Shown here: in pieces, positions 15,816 through 23,330 of the stretch
Position numbering within the stretch: position 1 is the first letter of the stretch
How the letters are laid out: each line of letters starts with the position of its first letter
NCBI GenBank assembly: GCA_910579415.1
Contig: CAJTUY010000018.1
Span: 1-38,399 of the forward strand
Length of the DNA stretch: 38,399 bases
From: an uncultured Clostridia bacterium
GTDB taxonomy: Bacteria; Bacillota; Clostridia; UBA1381
Reading direction: 5' to 3'
Made by a program: the position numbers and the translations under genes
The notes under the pieces: generated by a model
What the model was told of the DNA's origin: nothing
Databases searched by the model: none
What the model saw: only the letters and a program-made list of their open reading frames with translations

Positions 15816-16244
15816 TTAATCGCTGAAATCAATATCATATCTTGTTCCATGCGAAAGTAACAATCCCTCTATTAGTTGGATACATAGAATACAGGTATTT
15901 TTATCACTAAAATCATTATGTCCGTTATCAATCCACTCGGCAAATGCTACGCGCAATTTTGCTGCTATCTCCGCATTTTCATACTTGCGGAAATATCCTA
16001 AATTTATTCCTTTTCCATGAGCGGTAAACCAATCACCAGCAATCGCAACAATCGGATTTTTCTCAATCTGCCTCATTTTATTAGAAAGTCCATATGTAAT
16101 CACATAAAATGACTTATTTTCATAAAAGGCATTCACATTACGCACATAAGGTATACCGTTTTCTGTTGTTGCCAACGAAATGATATTATCTTTCCCAAAA
16201 CGTTCAGCCATAATTTTTTCAGATATTTTCGTTAGTTTTTCCAT
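15816..16244 (-). CDS. Pyridoxamine 5'-phosphate oxidase-like flavin-binding protein
   Basis: A 142-residue split-barrel protein of the PNPOx-like superfamily: ISLATTENGIPYVRNVNAFYENKSFYVITYGLSNKMRQIEKNPIVAIAG is the usual strand order, with the KMRQI stretch where the flavin phosphate is bound. Such small proteins bind FMN or F420 and reduce diverse substrates, or act as heme or antibiotic-modifying proteins; the substrate cannot be read from sequence. GGAGG precedes the start by about 9 nt. It lies 28 bp downstream of the Cys-rich protein at 16273 and may share its transcript. Confidence 0.8.
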   Translation of the reverse strand: MEKLTKISEKIMAERFGKDNIISLATTENGIPYVRNVNAFYENKSFYVITYGLSNKMRQIEKNPIVAIAGDWFTAHGKGINLGYFRKYENAEIAAKLRVAFAEWIDNGHNDFSDKNTCILCIQLIEGLLLSHGTRYDIDFSD

Positions 16245-16272
16245 CTATTATTCCTCCATAAATTCCGATTTA

Positions 16273-17367
16273 TCACTGAATATCCTTGCGAAATTGTTCA
16301 AGACAAGCTTGAATTTCCGCACATACTGCGCGGTCGTTTTCAAACACCTGTGCAAACAAGCGTTTCAGAGTTTCCTGTGTTTCCTTTTGTAAAATCAAAT
16401 CTGCGGACTGTGGGGTAATATTATATCCTGTTTTTGGACCTACACCAATCACGCCCCATATCTTCCAGCCGATACCATGTGTTTCGTTATTTCCATCCAT
16501 TGTATACCGTGCAAAAAAAGTATCTCTAAGACGACCATGTATTTCTTTGTTTTCGCAAATATTAAATAACAGATTATCCTCTCCGCAAAATGCTTCCTCG
16601 GCATGCCATCTCGCTTCAACCAACACACCGTTTATGGCGTTCATCATGCCGGCAGTGTCCATAGCATTTTCCACCGTCACATTGTCAAGCGCGTTCATAA
16701 TCATGCTTTCAAGCTCTGTATGCACGTCATAAGACATGGCAGATGCAATGCGTTCCAGTAATTCTTTATACGACATCTCAGGCGCAGTGCTGCCTGTAAT
16801 TACAATAGCGTCTCGCATTACAGAATGCCAATTATCAGGCAGGGCATGGGACTTTGAATCCAATCCAAATATTGTATTCTCATCATAGCCTACCGCAAGA
16901 ATCCATTCCATTTCGTTTTCTAACCGCAGCAATGTCGGGAAACCGTTATCCATAGAGTTTTTCATTGCGAAAAGCACTTCTTCCTGCGTGCTTGTACCGT
17001 CGAAGCGCAGATAGGAAAATCCCGCAAACCGTGCCAGCGCGTTAATAAAACCATCATCCCATCGCCAGCGGTTTGAAAATCCCGGCAGAGTATGCGGATT
17101 CACACTGTCATCCCACGGGTAATCAAAACCAAACGCAAGTGTTGACGCTGTCAAGAGACAGTGATAGATGGACGTCTGGTGGCGTTCCGGCAGATTATCA
17201 CCGCAGGGACTGCAATGAATGCAATAGCGGCGGTTCGGGACACACCAATAAGGTGTGTCCTCCGTATATCCTTTTGTAATTACCAACGCGGAAGAGAGTG
17301 CCGCAGTGAAGTTGTCCGACTCCGCATCTATTGGAAACGGCACCTGATTTTCCAATATTTTTTTCAT
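16273..17367 (-). CDS. Unknown protein with N-terminal cysteine cluster, C39-like fold suspected
   Basis: A 364-residue cytosolic protein that I do not recognise. Residues 42-55 carry a C-x6-C-x2-C-x2-C cluster (CVPNRRYCIHCSPC), with Cys70 and several histidines following (RHQTSIYHC). The middle holds MEWILAVGYDENTIFGLDSKSH (about residues 156-177), the strand pattern seen around the catalytic His and Asp/Asn of papain-like and C39/BtrH-like families. The C-terminal half is helical. A cysteine peptidase or acyltransferase fold is therefore possible, but the nucleophile is unclear and the cluster could bind metal. The start is preceded by GGAGG (about 10 nt). Confidence 0.6.
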   Translation of the reverse strand: MKKILENQVPFPIDAESDNFTAALSSALVITKGYTEDTPYWCVPNRRYCIHCSPCGDNLPERHQTSIYHCLLTASTLAFGFDYPWDDSVNPHTLPGFSNRWRWDDGFINALARFAGFSYLRFDGTSTQEEVLFAMKNSMDNGFPTLLRLENEMEWILAVGYDENTIFGLDSKSHALPDNWHSVMRDAIVITGSTAPEMSYKELLERIASAMSYDVHTELESMIMNALDNVTVENAMDTAGMMNAINGVLVEARWHAEEAFCGEDNLLFNICENKEIHGRLRDTFFARYTMDGNNETHGIGWKIWGVIGVGPKTGYNITPQSADLILQKETQETLKRLFAQVFENDRAVCAEIQACLEQFRKDIQ

Positions 17368-17384
17368 ATATCTATAACCTCCAC

Positions 17385-17450
17385 TTATAACTGTATTTTC
17401 AATCCATCATACGCAAAATGTATGAAATTTAATTTTTTCTCCCAATCTAA
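17385..17450 (-). pseudogene. 3' remnant of a second MBL-fold hydrolase gene
   Basis: On the minus strand this reads LDWEKKLNFIHFAYDGLKIQL and then stop, almost the same as the C-terminus of the MBL-fold protein at 19413-20258 (LERELNFIHFAYDGLKIQL). At DNA level 17382-17442 matches 19410-19470 at 56 of 61 positions in direct orientation, 2028 bp apart. No upstream part of the gene remains. This shows a past duplication or an unequal exchange around the AraC-kinase pair. Confidence 0.8.
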
Positions 17451-17570
17451 CCTTTTGACATTATTTATAATACCATGTATTCTATAAAATTGCAAAGTTT
17501 ATTAATTGTTATTTTTTGGTAATATTCTAATAAAATAAATGTTAAAGGTTTGGAATAACTCACTTCAACC

Positions 17571-17602
17571 GTTTATTCGTTTATTTGTTTATTCGCTTAT
17601 TT
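17571..17602. repeat. 8-bp tandem repeat, four units
   Basis: GTTTATTC, GTTTATTT, GTTTATTC, GCTTATTT in a row. The last unit overlaps the stop codon of the AraC-type gene. It is a short slippage-prone repeat at a gene end. Confidence 0.85.
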
Positions 17603-18505
17603 TCTATTGATAGGTATATAAATTTCTATCTTTGAAGATTCATCTACGAAGTTCTTATCATATACTTCAAATGTTGGATATCGAGAGAATGTATTTCCAA
17701 GAGCTGTATTTACTGAATCCGGCTGGCTCAATCCATTCTCTTTTAACCATGTTGAGAAGAAATACTGAAAGAATCTTCCGCTTGTTTCATCCTCAAGAGT
17801 ACACTCAAAAACTGCATATTCACAAGCTTCAAAGCGTCTGCCAATCAATCCGACAGGAAGATGCTCAAGAGTTGACACTTCAACAGCAACGATATATTTA
17901 GCCGTATCATCCTCATTACTCTCGTGTGTCATTCCGTAAATTAATGAATCGTTTACTTGATCAGGAATCTTCTCGATAAGTTTCTCTGTATTCCAACGCT
18001 CATACAAATCGCTTATATACTCCGTTCCTTTTCCAACACCATTGTAATTAATATCTGTCTCAATACCAATTACTAAGAAACTGTCTTTCTTGACAAATCG
18101 AACATTTTCAAATACACCTTTTAAATCCATTGTTATGCCTCTTTTCTGTAATATATTTGAAGGCGGAAATGGAGTGATGTGTATATCTGCTCTTCGAAAC
18201 TGTGCCGGCGAAGTTCCATAAAGTAACGAGAAACTTTTTGTAAAAGCTTGCTGTGATGAAAATCCGTTTTCAAAAACAATCTCAATAATACGCTTATCCG
18301 TTTCCTTCAGCTCTACCGCTGCACGATATAAGCGATAACGATTCAGATAGTTCTTGACTGTGTAGCCTGTCAATGTTCTGAACAGATATGCAAAGTAAGA
18401 CGGTGAAAGGTATATTTGTTTTGAGATATCAGAAACTAAAATATTCTCATCATACTGATTATGTATAAATTCAATAGCTTCACGCATTAACGCAGTATAG
18501 TCCAT
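17597..18505 (-). CDS. AraC-family regulator with GyrI-like ligand domain
   Basis: The start at 18505 is chosen because GGAGG lies 8 nt upstream; a frame extension to 18574 lacks a site. The protein is 302 residues. Residues about 1-105 form the AraC double helix-turn-helix (LVSDISKQIYLSPSYFAYLFRTLTGYTVKNYL, then IIEIVFENGFSSQQAFTKSF, GTSPAQFRR). Residues about 125-302 are a GyrI-like small-molecule binding domain (VRFVKKDSFLVIGIETD, GRRFEACEYAVFECT, YPTFEVYD, KIEIYIPI). The N-terminal position of the DNA-binding domain is typical of the Rob/SoxS-like, multidrug-sensing group. Its target is unknown; the neighbouring P-loop and MBL genes are candidates. Confidence 0.9.
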   Translation of the reverse strand: MDYTALMREAIEFIHNQYDENILVSDISKQIYLSPSYFAYLFRTLTGYTVKNYLNRYRLYRAAVELKETDKRIIEIVFENGFSSQQAFTKSFSLLYGTSPAQFRRADIHITPFPPSNILQKRGITMDLKGVFENVRFVKKDSFLVIGIETDINYNGVGKGTEYISDLYERWNTEKLIEKIPDQVNDSLIYGMTHESNEDDTAKYIVAVEVSTLEHLPVGLIGRRFEACEYAVFECTLEDETSGRFFQYFFSTWLKENGLSQPDSVNTALGNTFSRYPTFEVYDKNFVDESSKIEIYIPINRK

Positions 18506-18621
18506 GCCGCTTCCTCCCTCCATCATTATCATAGCACATTTTAAATCGAAAAGTTTTGTCAAAATCGACTTCATTTAAATTCAATTTCTGATTTTTAATC
18601 TCAAATACATATAAGCCGAAA

Positions 18622-19272
18622 TCAGTTTTTTACAAATCCAAAGTGCCGCTCTGCTTTGCCTACAGTTTCATCGATTGTACTGTCGGGAGTTCTTTCAATC
18701 CAATAATAGCCACTATCCTTTATGTCTTTATAGCTTTTCTCATTTAGACTTTTCAGTGTCGCATTACATAGTGCCGTTGCTTTATCAGTATCAGATGTGC
18801 TGTTTATAAAGTCACTAAATCCCTGATGGTCGGGGCGATTACAGTAATCATCAACTAAATTTGAAGGTTCTTTTATCAAAAAGATTATCCGGGATACATC
18901 TGTCAATTTTTCAGCTTCTTCCATCGTCAGATGGCAGTCACACAATACAATTTGATTTTGTGAAAGACGAATCAAATCCAATAGTACAAAATCTAATTGT
19001 TCTCTTATGTTATCAATCAGCCATTTTTTATACTCCTCTACCGTACGTCCAAAAAACCCATCCGCATCTTTAAAAACTTTGTTCATTGACGGTTGAAAGG
19101 CTGAATTAGAAATTGTTTGATGATGTGCAAACTGCTCATCGACATCATAAACCAATAAATTGTGCCGTTTAGCCAACTCACATGAAATAGTTGTCTTTCC
19201 GCCGCAAGGTGTTCCGGTTATAAAATAAACATTTTTTAAATATTCTTTGATTACATTGTCTTGAAATATCAT
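18622..19272 (-). CDS. P-loop NTPase, small-molecule kinase-like
   Basis: A 216-residue AAA/shikimate-kinase-like protein. Walker A is GTPCGGKTT (residues about 19-27), followed by a conserved Asp pair in LLVYDVDEQF. A Walker B-like strand is QIVLCDCHLTMEEA, followed by RIIFLIKEPSNLVDDYCNRPDHQGF, the lid region. It probably phosphorylates a small metabolite or nucleoside, but the substrate is unknown. AAAGGAG precedes the start, and an 11-bp dyad lies directly upstream (19289-19331). It is flanked by the direct repeats of the duplicated MBL gene end. Confidence 0.75.
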   Translation of the reverse strand: MIFQDNVIKEYLKNVYFITGTPCGGKTTISCELAKRHNLLVYDVDEQFAHHQTISNSAFQPSMNKVFKDADGFFGRTVEEYKKWLIDNIREQLDFVLLDLIRLSQNQIVLCDCHLTMEEAEKLTDVSRIIFLIKEPSNLVDDYCNRPDHQGFSDFINSTSDTDKATALCNATLKSLNEKSYKDIKDSGYYWIERTPDSTIDETVGKAERHFGFVKN

Positions 19273-19288
19273 TGCAAAATCTCCTTTA

Positions 19289-19331
19289 TTAAATAGTTTA
19301 TATCGTTCTGCTTGTACATAAAACTATTTAA
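19289..19331. promoter_or_regulatory. 11-bp dyad upstream of the P-loop gene
   Basis: TTAAATAGTTT (19289-19299) and AAACTATTTAA (19321-19331) are perfect inverted arms around 21 nt, located just upstream of the AAAGGAG site of the minus-strand gene starting at 19272. It could be an operator or a leader stem. The rest of the 19273-19412 gap shows nothing clear. Confidence 0.45.
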
Positions 19332-19412
19332 CATAGTTCCATGTACTTAGATATTTCTTAATCTTAACACCATATTTTTCACCTCCGAAACTTCCGATTT
19401 TCCTAATCTCAC

Positions 19413-20258
19413 TTATAACTGTATTTTCAATCCGTCATACGCAAAATGTATGAAGTTCAATTCTCTCTCCAATTCTCTATAATCATCATATGATTTTCCC
19501 CAATCCTCCTCCAAATGTGTAATAATAACTTCTTTGATACCATACTGATTCCGTATGGTATCAACTTCATCTAAAGTAAATAATTCTTTTCTCAGCGGGT
19601 TATCTTCATTTAATACAAAGCCGTCTTTTAATACGTCCCCAACAATTGTGTTGCCTATAATCAAAACATCTGCACCCTGAAATTTCTCTGATTTTGGAAA
19701 TGGCTTTACATCGCATGGGGCATAAATTATTTTTTTGTTATTAGAAGAAATAATAAATATCGCCACGTGCTCCTGTTTATCTACCGGAACCAGTTCAACC
19801 CCAATATTATCTTTTTGGAAAGCACGAATTTCTTTTGTACATACAAGACCTTTTACTTCATAATATTTAATGAGCGAGCCATACTTTGTACTTTGTTTTT
19901 TAATATCTTCGATAATTGCCGGTAAAGAAGCGACTTCTACCGGATTATCCGATTTCTTTCCTATTGAGGCAGCAAGCCAATCCATTTTCAATTGTTCAAT
20001 CACACGCATTCCCATTGTGTGGTCAGGATCGCAATGACTGTATAAAATATGTTCAACTTTCTGTATGCCGGAATTATTCAATGAAGCATTAATATCTTCA
20101 GGCGTATCAATCAATATATTCACATCTTCAATAAACAGACTGCATCCCGTTCTTGCATAAGGAAATCCTTTCTGTCGCGCTTCTGTACATACACGACAGT
20201 TACAACACGCTCTTGGCGTACTGACACACCCGCCCGAGCCAAGTATTATTACATTCAT
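19413..20258 (-). CDS. Metallo-beta-lactamase-fold phosphodiesterase, PhnP-like
   Basis: A 281-residue MBL-fold hydrolase. It opens like PhnP and relatives: NVIILGSGGCVSTPRACCNCRVCTEARQKG, with a CxxCxxC zinc cluster at about residues 18-24. The metal motif SHCDPDHTMGMRV (about 74-86) replaces the usual THxHxDH; later ligands fit APCDVKPF and ITHLEEDWG. PhnP cleaves cyclic ribose phosphates; other relatives differ, so the substrate is unknown. No phosphonate genes lie nearby. Its last 61 bp are duplicated at 17382-17442. The replacement of the second metal-motif His by Asp is worth noting. Confidence 0.8.
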   Translation of the reverse strand: MNVIILGSGGCVSTPRACCNCRVCTEARQKGFPYARTGCSLFIEDVNILIDTPEDINASLNNSGIQKVEHILYSHCDPDHTMGMRVIEQLKMDWLAASIGKKSDNPVEVASLPAIIEDIKKQSTKYGSLIKYYEVKGLVCTKEIRAFQKDNIGVELVPVDKQEHVAIFIISSNNKKIIYAPCDVKPFPKSEKFQGADVLIIGNTIVGDVLKDGFVLNEDNPLRKELFTLDEVDTIRNQYGIKEVIITHLEEDWGKSYDDYRELERELNFIHFAYDGLKIQL

Positions 20259-20337
20259 ATACCGTTTGTCTCCTTTTCTACAAAAGCAATGTAAGACTTC
20301 AATTTAACTTTTCCTATCAATTCAGCAGACTAAAATT

Positions 20338-20859
20338 CTATAGTTGAATCCAATAACGCTGCTCAGTATGTCCGTTTTCTTCGACTTCATTTTCCAATAC
20401 TCCGCCATTTTTAATAATTGATTTCGCTGAACCAATATTATTTTTATCGCAGCACATCAAGACTTTGTTAATACCAAGTTTCTTACATTCTTCTAATGCT
20501 AAAGCAATCATTGCTGTCGCATAACCTTTTCTCCTTTCACTGGGTCTAATTCCGTCGCCTATATGACCACCTGTTTTTAATAATTCATCGTTCAAATAAT
20601 GACGAATGTTGACAGCTCCCACTAAAATATTTCTGTCTTTATCAAGACAGAATAAAGTCGTATCTGGAACTCTACCGTTTTTTTCTTCCTTTATATTGAG
20701 ATTTTTCAGGTAATAATCAAAATTATGAAAATCATTTACCCATATTGCTCGCGGAGACATATCTATGTGATTTACTACAATATCATTTTTCCATTCTTCC
20801 AGCATTTCAAATAGCTGTTCTTTATATTCATAGGTTAATTTCACAAGCTCAATATTCAT
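20338..20859 (-). CDS. GNAT-family N-acetyltransferase
   Basis: A 173-residue acetyltransferase. The acetyl-CoA site is GDGIRPSERRKGYATAMIALALEECKKLGINKVLMCCDKNNIGSAKSIIKNGG (the RxxGxA signature as RRKGYA), followed by the final strands ENEVEENGHTEQRYWIQL. It resembles the acetyltransferases that modify small amines or tRNA-linked substrates, but the substrate is unknown. The start at 20859 is chosen for the AGGAG 8 nt upstream; the longer frame to 20916 has none. It is the first gene of the minus-strand run down to 15212. Confidence 0.88.
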   Translation of the reverse strand: MNIELVKLTYEYKEQLFEMLEEWKNDIVVNHIDMSPRAIWVNDFHNFDYYLKNLNIKEEKNGRVPDTTLFCLDKDRNILVGAVNIRHYLNDELLKTGGHIGDGIRPSERRKGYATAMIALALEECKKLGINKVLMCCDKNNIGSAKSIIKNGGVLENEVEENGHTEQRYWIQL

Positions 20860-20936
20860 TTTTCTTACTCCTAATTGTCGATTTTCTACTGCATATTGTA
20901 CCATAAATATAGACAAAATTCAAGCAGCATATATAA

Positions 20937-21052
20937 AAATGGGCATTTAGGGCTTGATTTTGAAGATTATACGCATAAGTATATTAACTTGCTCAATTGT
21001 AATTTTAAACATATAGCTTTTGTGCGGTTTTCAGTGTCCTAAATGCCCATTT
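20937..21052. repeat. 15-bp perfect inverted repeat enclosing 86 bp
   Basis: Arms AAATGGGCATTTAGG (20937-20951) and CCTAAATGCCCATTT (21038-21052). The unit is 116 bp and starts 11 bp after the end of tnpV copy 2 on the minus strand. It looks like a miniature element or the edge of module 2. No flanking target duplication is seen. Confidence 0.7.
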
Positions 21053-21062
21053 ACACAAGGAT

Positions 21063-21443
21063 TTATGGCTTTTCTCGATTATATACAATCGTTGAATATA
21101 CGATTTCCTCTGCCTGTGCTTTTACGTTATTCATCATACCAACCCATTTCATTTGGTCGGTGGCTTTTAACTGTTCCGTAACGCCTTGTTTGACCGCAAG
21201 CTCTGTAATCAGTCTGTCAACCTCATTTTTAGCTTTTGTATCAATCTTTTCAAGATATGCAAGCAGTGTTACGTTTGTAAGCAATAACGAATAAAAAGCA
21301 TTGTGATGTTCTTTAATGAATTTCTTATGTAGGCTACCATATTTCCCAATATTATACCTTTTCTGTGAAACAGTTAAATTCGGGATATAATAATCTCCAA
21401 CTTTAACATACTCAATTCCGTTTTCAATAAATCTTTCTTTCAT
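21063..21443 (-). CDS. tnpV: TnpV-family transposon protein (copy 2)
   Basis: A 126-residue TnpV protein with VGDYYIPNLTV (about residues 15-25), NIGKYGSLHKKFI, the conserved GVTEQLK and MKWVGMMNNVK, and a charged C-terminal helix. It resembles copy 1 at 911-1285 in the ends more than the middle. In Tn4451 tnpV goes with the Mob/Pre-like tnpZ; here too a Mob/Pre relaxase gene lies right upstream (21536-22672), so the pair fits that transposon family. AGGAGG lies 6-8 nt before the start. The only thing between it and the relaxase stop is an inverted repeat (21489-21528). Confidence 0.88.
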   Translation of the reverse strand: MKERFIENGIEYVKVGDYYIPNLTVSQKRYNIGKYGSLHKKFIKEHHNAFYSLLLTNVTLLAYLEKIDTKAKNEVDRLITELAVKQGVTEQLKATDQMKWVGMMNNVKAQAEEIVYSTIVYNREKP

Positions 21444-21488
21444 AATCGTGTTCCTCCTAAAATTTAATATATTTACCTAACTACCCAT

Positions 21489-21528
21489 ACAGGAATGTGG
21501 CACATTCCTGTACGAGTAATTATGGAAT
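21489..21528 (-). repeat. Left 40-nt inverted repeat flanking the relaxase
   Basis: Its reverse complement matches 23047-23086 at 35 of 40 positions. The outer 23 nt are identical and themselves palindromic (ACAGGAATGTG / CACATTCCTGT around one base). It starts 7 nt after the relaxase stop. No T-run follows on either strand. Confidence 0.85.
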
Positions 21529-21535
21529 AGTCTGT

Positions 21536-22672
21536 TTATCTTGATATATCAGACCGTTTCTTGTGTTTGCTTTTATTTATGGCTTTTAGCATTTCCTTTA
21601 TCTTATCAATTCCGAGATATTCTTTGATTTTATCAAAATTCCTAAGTTCAACTCTCAAGCGGCTATTTTCTAAATTCAAATCCCAAACTTTTGATTTTAG
21701 CTTTTGGTTTTCATCAGTTAGTGTTGAGATTTTCTCCGCTGATTGCTGTTCGGCTCTTTCTGCCCGATAACATCTTCGGGCGAGATTTTGAACCATCTTA
21801 ACCAATTTCTTTATAAACGGTTCTACATATTTTGATTTATATGTCTTTGCCGACATCAACGGTGGTGGCTCTGTAATTTCAAAGTCCTTGTTATCATTCA
21901 GCTTTTGAGCCGTTGTCAAAGCGTATTCCTCTGCATTTTTGTAAGCAGATATTGTATGCTCTAAATCTTCTTTTTGCTCGGTTAAGGCTTCAACTTCCTC
22001 AATCAGTTTATCTCGCTTAAACTCACTGACAGATTTATGCTTTTCGTGTGTTCCTTTTTTATCCCACTCAATACCGTATTCAAGCATGATTTCTGACAAC
22101 TTTTCCTTTTCGTAATAAACCCATCTGTTCCATTCCGTATCGCTTCTGCCTTTACCGACAAAACCTTGCGCTTCAAGAGCCTTTTTGAGTGAAACCCTTG
22201 TTTCAAGTCCTCGCTTGCTTCCTATGGTAAACGGTACAAAATCTATATGCAAATGCGGAGTTGCTTCGTCCATATGCAGATGAGCCGAGAATACATATAA
22301 ATTCGGATTGCGTTCTTGAAATGTTTTCATATACTTATCAAGAATAGTTTTTGAAAGCTGAACGTTTTCTGAGGCTGCGTGCATATCCTCAAAATTTCCG
22401 ATTTGCAATATTACTTCGTGAAATAATTTTTCCTGTTTGCCTGTACGGATTTTTTCGTAGTAATCGTCAATTATTCTGTCATTGCGTGTTTGTCTTGCGT
22501 TGAATTTTGCAAGAGCTTCATCGAATAACTTATGATAAACGTCTTTTATATTTTCATTACAATATGTAATGTTATTTTTTGTACGCTCTGAGTCAACATT
22601 CTCTGCTGTAAAATCTCTGTTATTATGTCTGACAGAGCCTTTTACGACCATTACACTTATAGTTCTCCTCAT
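21536..22672 (-). CDS. mob: MobV/Pre-family relaxase (plasmid recombination enzyme)
   Basis: A 378-residue relaxase. The N-terminal catalytic part has MVVKGSVRHNNRDFTAENVD (motif I), NNITYCNENIKDVY (motif II) and the metal motif HLHMDEATPHLHIDF (His131, His133, Asp135, Glu136, His140, His142), the HxDExxPHxH pattern of MobV. The C-terminal half is coiled coil (about residues 215-370), as usual for dimerisation. It nicks oriT and leads the element through a host conjugation pore; no type IV secretion genes are present here, so the element is mobilisable rather than self-transmissible. The 620-bp upstream region is full of hairpins, as expected of an oriT. The gene and its upstream region sit between 40-nt inverted repeats. 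Confidence 0.93.
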   Translation of the reverse strand: MRRTISVMVVKGSVRHNNRDFTAENVDSERTKNNITYCNENIKDVYHKLFDEALAKFNARQTRNDRIIDDYYEKIRTGKQEKLFHEVILQIGNFEDMHAASENVQLSKTILDKYMKTFQERNPNLYVFSAHLHMDEATPHLHIDFVPFTIGSKRGLETRVSLKKALEAQGFVGKGRSDTEWNRWVYYEKEKLSEIMLEYGIEWDKKGTHEKHKSVSEFKRDKLIEEVEALTEQKEDLEHTISAYKNAEEYALTTAQKLNDNKDFEITEPPPLMSAKTYKSKYVEPFIKKLVKMVQNLARRCYRAERAEQQSAEKISTLTDENQKLKSKVWDLNLENSRLRVELRNFDKIKEYLGIDKIKEMLKAINKSKHKKRSDISR

Positions 22673-22733
22673 TCTATAATAATCACTCCTTTCTGTATTT
22701 TTATAACGAGCGACAGCGAGTTGGTTTTGTTAT

Positions 22734-23022
22734 CTATTTTCAAAGCTGTTTACAGATTTGAAAATAGCAATAAAAATTTCCTTATTCGCTCGCTTTGCGA
22801 GCATTAGTATTTTTGTTACTTTGGTCAAAAGTAACGCAAAAGCACTTTTGTCAGCATAGCCAACAAAAATGCCGACAGTCTGCGACTGTTTGCGCTCTTG
22901 CAGAGGGCATATCGGCTGCCGCCGATGTGTTTCGCCTACGGCTACACACACGCAAGCGGAAAATATAATTTTCGCTTGCTATTATGGTAAATATGAGGTA
23001 AAGCTATCGCAATACCTCATAT
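22734..23022. other. Hairpin cluster upstream of the relaxase, candidate oriT
   Basis: At least seven dyads in 290 bp: CTATTTTCAAA/TTTGAAAATAG with an inner CTGT/ACAG (22734-22767); GCTCGC/GCGAGC (22788-22802); GTTACTTT/AAAGTAAC (22815-22835); CAAAAG/CTTTTG (22837-22850); ACAGTC/GACTGT (22875-22889); ATCGGC/GCCGAT (22911-22926); ATATGAGGTA/TACCTCATAT (22991-23022). MobV relaxases act at hairpins just upstream of their gene, so one of the first four is the best nic candidate. The 22673-23294 gap holds no intact gene. Confidence 0.55.
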
Positions 23023-23046
23023 TACCAATCGGCAATACGTCATTTC

Positions 23047-23086
23047 ATTCCGTAATTGCCTGAACAGGAATGTGCCACATTCCTGT
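23047..23086 (+). repeat. Right 40-nt inverted repeat flanking the relaxase
   Basis: Partner of 21489-21528: 35 of 40 positions identical in inverted orientation, including the outer 23-nt palindrome (23064-23086). Together they bound a 1.6-kb unit that contains only the relaxase and its hairpin region. Confidence 0.85.
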
Positions 23087-23105
23087 TATATCTCTTATGA
23101 AAAAT

Positions 23106-23216
23106 CTACCAACGGAAGTCCGTAGGTATGCCTTTTTCATCGAGACATTTTTTGCGCGCTTCCTCACGCTCCTGCTCTGTCGGAGCAGTTTTATATTTCT
23201 CGCTCTCGCTTAATAT
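23106..23216 (-). pseudogene. C-terminal remnant of an unknown mobile-element protein
   Basis: On the minus strand about 36 codons are open between stops: LSESEKYKTAPTEQEREEAR, then KKCLDEKGIPTDFRW and stop. The charged, helical composition looks like a true protein tail, but there is no start codon or ribosome binding site. Probably the end of a gene deleted when the relaxase unit was inserted. Family not recognised. Confidence 0.4.
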
Positions 23217-23267
23217 CTATTTAGTATTCATATAAATCTACGATTATATCTTTGTAGCCCTTGACCA

Positions 23268-23296
23268 TTGACAACCCCTATATAACTTGATATAAT
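23268..23296 (+). promoter_or_regulatory. Consensus promoter of the 23331 gene
   Basis: TTGACA (23268-23273), a 17-bp spacer and TATAAT (23291-23296): perfect sigma-A boxes, 35 bp before the start codon. Confidence 0.85.
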
Positions 23297-23330
23297 GTAT
23301 TATAATATTAAGTTATATAGGAGGTATTTT

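Noticed and set aside
20937..21052. Target-site duplication around the 116-bp inverted-repeat unit
   Set aside because: Flanking bases on the two sides do not match, so transposition is not proven.
21489..23086. The 40-nt repeats as ordinary intrinsic terminators
   Set aside because: No T-run follows the 23-nt palindrome on either strand in either copy.
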